From: Croceitalea dokdonensis DOKDO 023
Lineage (GTDB): Bacteria > Bacteroidota > Bacteroidia > Flavobacteriales > Flavobacteriaceae
Direction: 5' to 3'
DNA length: 64,000 nucleotides
Assembly: GCF_001306415.1 (NCBI RefSeq)
Contig: NZ_LDJX01000006.1
Span: forward strand, 62,001-126,000
Below are positions 61,702-64,000 of this stretch, one piece after another. Under the pieces are notes generated by a model, which searched no databases, was not told the DNA's origin, and saw nothing but the letters and a program-made list of their open reading frames with translations. How positions within the stretch are numbered: position 1 is the first letter of the stretch; the number at the start of each line of letters is the position of its first letter. A program made the position numbers and the translations under genes.

Positions 61702-64000
61702 TTATCTGTATAGGGTAAAATGGCCAACAAATTCACGGTCGTCTGTTTCACCCTCGAGTTTGATTACGTACCAATAGTCTCCTGTTGGCAGCGGATTGTT
61801 TTGATACATTCCGTTCCAACCTATATGGTCATAACCCATTTCACCAAGGTTTCTACCATAACGATCGTAGACGTAGATTAGTATTTCTGGAAAGCCTTCC
61901 GTGTTCCTTGGCATCCAGGTATCATTGATACCGTCACCATCTGGGGTAAAGAATTCTGGAATTTCAATGTCTATGAACTCCATGGCTATTTGGGCAACGG
62001 CGCTACATCCATTGGCATCGGTAACCATAACCTCATAGGTGTCCGTTCTATTGATGAACAGGGTATTGTCATTTCCGTTGTCAACACCATCAAAGGTATA
62101 GGTGTATTCTTCTAGTCCACCAGAAGCAATGGCCGTAATTTCATTAATGGTATTTTGTTGCAAAACAAGGCTCAAAGGCTCAAAATCTTCAATTTCAAAT
62201 GCAACCCGTTGCACACAACCGTTGCTGTGTGATATTGCCAAGAAATGTGTCCCCGGGGAAAGGTTGCTGAAATCGTTGTTCAATCTCATGGCAGAGGCAT
62301 CTTCCGTATCTACGGCAAACATGACATTATTGATAACGGACTCATCCTCAAAATCAATTAACAAACGATTATCCGGAACAAGGCCATCACAACTGTACTC
62401 TGGTGTTACGGTTGCATTTAGGTTAACCCCTTGGGCGATTTCCACAATAATATTTTCATCACAACCTTGTGCATCACGGACAAATATGACGTGTGTTCCT
62501 GCCGGAAGCGCGTCAAACAACGTGTCACTGGACACAAAATCTGCATCTTGGTTTGCATTCAAGCTGGTTAAATAAGGTGCGGTACCTCCACTGATGGAAA
62601 TTTCAATGGAACCGTCACTACTGTTTACACAAGTTTCTGGCAGCACGGCTGTCGTTTCTATACTGAGTGCAGACGGCTCTGTAATGGTGTATTCAAGTAA
62701 TTCAAAACACCCATTTTGATCTTGGGCGATAACGGTGTAGTCACCTGCCGCTAGGTCAGTAAAGGTGTTTACCACATCAAACTGGTCAAGGTTGGGAGAA
62801 ATGGAATATAGATAGCCCCCAGCGCCACCGGACAGGGTAACGGAAATACTCCCATCCTCTTCACCGGCACAGCTTATGTTGCTCACGTTGTCTATGTATG
62901 CTAAAGGTAATGGTTCATTGATGACCACTTCTTGAACGGGTGCGGTACAATCTTCACTAGTTACTTGAACATAATACGTACCAGCCGTTAGATTACGGAA
63001 TTCACCAGAGCTGTTTGGGCCGGAAATTCTTGAGGATAAGGCTAGTCCCGGGTCTGTAAACAGTGCATATTGGTAATTACCCAATCCTCCGTCTGCACTC
63101 GCAAAGATTGCTGCCGTTCCGTCACCGGTGCAATTAATGAACGCTGCGGATTGGTCAACCTCAAGTGTCAACGGCGCTATTGGGTCCTCAGTAATGGTAT
63201 TAGACACTGTGGAGAAACAGTTAAATGCATCCCTCACAAAATACTGATAGCTTCCGGCCCCAACATTATTTATGATATGGGTACCAGAACCATTGGCTTG
63301 GTTCATAGGAGCATAGGTAACACCATCCTCACTAAAACTATAGGGCGCTGTCCCTCCATTGGCAGAAAGTTCTAAAGAAGCACCCATGGTGCAACTTAAC
63401 GGGGAAAGTCTGATTAATAAGGAGCCCACCTCGGAAGGATTTAGAATTTCTATAATGGGTGTTTCCGTGGAACATCCAAAATTGTCTGTTACGGTAACAC
63501 TGTAAAATCCTGCAGCGAGATTGCTGAAGCTCCCTGTAGGCTGTGGCGCAGACGTTTGCTCCGCCCCTACAGAACCTAAACTGGTATATGTGTTGAGTTG
63601 ATACGTATAATTGGCCATAACATTTCTTGCGCCTACCGATGTGTTTATGGAAGCATCAGCATCCCCAAAACACACCAACGCACTAGCCGTTAGAGCGGCC
63701 ACAATGGCATCAGGCCTTATTAAACTGATGGCATTGGTCATATCACAACCATAGGTGTCTGTTACTGTAATGGTAAAATCACCTGCGGACAATCCTGTGA
63801 AAAGGTGTGCAAAAATATTGTTTTGGGTATATGTTTGCCCAGTAGTGGTGTTGTTCAAAACTATGGTATAGGGGCCTTCACCACCAGAAGCACTTACCAG
63901 GAGACTTCCTTGGTCATTAGTACATCCAACGCTAGTTTCTTCACTTACCGCTACCGAAATTGGCGCATCTGGTACGTTTATGGTCACTACATTGGAATTT
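61702..64000 (-). CDS. SprB-repeat protein with T9SS type B C-terminus, cut by window edge
   Basis: The minus-strand frame is open to the right edge (at least 766 codons); the true start lies outside. It is a chain of about eight SprB-type repeats of 75-90 residues. Each has a Cys-containing opening (SCAGEEDGSISVTLSGGAGG, SCTMGASLELSANGGTAPY) and a closing NGCFELLEYTITEP-like turn. The C-terminal 85 residues form a gliding-motility-associated CHU_C domain (FFTPDGDGINDTWMPRN, YDRYGRNLGEMGYDHIGWNG), the T9SS type B sorting signal. It should be a cell-surface adhesin or gliding protein and pairs with the PorP/SprF gene downstream. Confidence 0.93.
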   Translation of the reverse strand, partial: NSNVVTINVPDAPISVAVSEETSVGCTNDQGSLLVSASGGEGPYTIVLNNTTTGQTYTQNNIFAHLFTGLSAGDFTITVTDTYGCDMTNAISLIRPDAIVAALTASALVCFGDADASINTSVGARNVMANYTYQLNTYTSLGSVGAEQTSAPQPTGSFSNLAAGFYSVTVTDNFGCSTETPIIEILNPSEVGSLLIRLSPLSCTMGASLELSANGGTAPYSFSEDGVTYAPMNQANGSGTHIINNVGAGSYQYFVRDAFNCFSTVSNTITEDPIAPLTLEVDQSAAFINCTGDGTAAIFASADGGLGNYQYALFTDPGLALSSRISGPNSSGEFRNLTAGTYYVQVTSEDCTAPVQEVVINEPLPLAYIDNVSNISCAGEEDGSISVTLSGGAGGYLYSISPNLDQFDVVNTFTDLAAGDYTVIAQDQNGCFELLEYTITEPSALSIETTAVLPETCVNSSDGSIEISISGGTAPYLTSLNANQDADFVSSDTLFDALPAGTHVIFVRDAQGCDENIIVEIAQGVNLNATVTPEYSCDGLVPDNRLLIDFEDESVINNVMFAVDTEDASAMRLNNDFSNLSPGTHFLAISHSNGCVQRVAFEIEDFEPLSLVLQQNTINEITAIASGGLEEYTYTFDGVDNGNDNTLFINRTDTYEVMVTDANGCSAVAQIAMEFIDIEIPEFFTPDGDGINDTWMPRNTEGFPEILIYVYDRYGRNLGEMGYDHIGWNGMYQNNPLPTGDYWYVIKLEGETDDREFVGHFTLYR

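Noticed and set aside
1-64000. CRISPR arrays, rRNA operons, complete insertion sequences or prophage
   Set aside because: No regular direct-repeat/spacer pattern, no rRNA sequence, no transposase and no phage structural genes were seen.

Overview
The window is a piece of a Bacteroidota chromosome, almost certainly a marine member of the Flavobacteriaceae. The evidence is a gliding/type IX secretion (T9SS) pair (PorP/SprF-like protein plus a SprB-repeat protein with a CHU_C-type C-terminus), promoters of the TTG-N16-20-TAnnTTTG type, A-rich rather than Shine-Dalgarno leaders, and many lipoproteins with short Cys-anchored signals. The genus cannot be fixed from sequence reading alone. Both ends cut a gene: a PAS histidine kinase on the left and a large T9SS surface protein on the right.

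Layout. 1-4.1 kb: a truncated multi-PAS kinase, a small DUF7009-like protein, a WYL regulator with a perfect inverted repeat in front of it, and a Na/Pi cotransporter. 4.2-18.0 kb is a bioenergetic block. A minus-strand operon (usp - cytochrome b - flavoprotein - iron-sulfur protein - usp) encodes a succinate dehydrogenase/fumarate reductase bracketed by universal stress proteins. Divergent from it, a plus-strand operon starts with a third universal stress protein carrying a C-terminal helical extension and continues into a complete bacterial V/A-type ATPase in the order A-B-E-DUF2764-D-I-K. The c-ring protein keeps the residues that bind Na+ in the Enterococcus hirae enzyme, so I predict a sodium pump. 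An OmpR-type response regulator and histidine kinase follow at 18.1-20.0 kb.

20.0-23.4 kb is an AT-rich accessory island. It holds a remnant of a regulator-like gene, a duplicated short repeat, and a tightly overlapping three-gene minus-strand operon: two unrecognised proteins and a ComEC-like metallo-beta-lactamase-fold enzyme. The island sits directly behind the 3' end of a CAU tRNA gene. This is the best candidate here for an undescribed, possibly defence-related, system.

23.4-44.6 kb is mostly core: methylmalonyl-CoA epimerase, RbfA, a LolC/E-type permease, DusB, LepA, RnpA, a cation/proton antiporter, and several exported hydrolases (purple acid phosphatase-like, M28, S8, M1 and S41 peptidases), with a stand-alone NUMOD4/HNH gene and an outer-membrane beta-barrel protein. 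44.7-51.1 kb is a signalling cluster: a 1338-residue CheB-CheR-PAS-kinase fusion, a single-domain response regulator and a second PAS kinase. 51.4-53.6 kb is a compact type II restriction-modification unit with a second nuclease-like gene behind it. 53.6-64 kb returns to core functions: GNAT acetyltransferase, CDF metal transporter, RpiB, RNase R, a GIN-domain protein, LysE exporter, tRNA-Cys, FolB and the T9SS pair.

All assignments come from reading motifs in the sequence. No database search was run.
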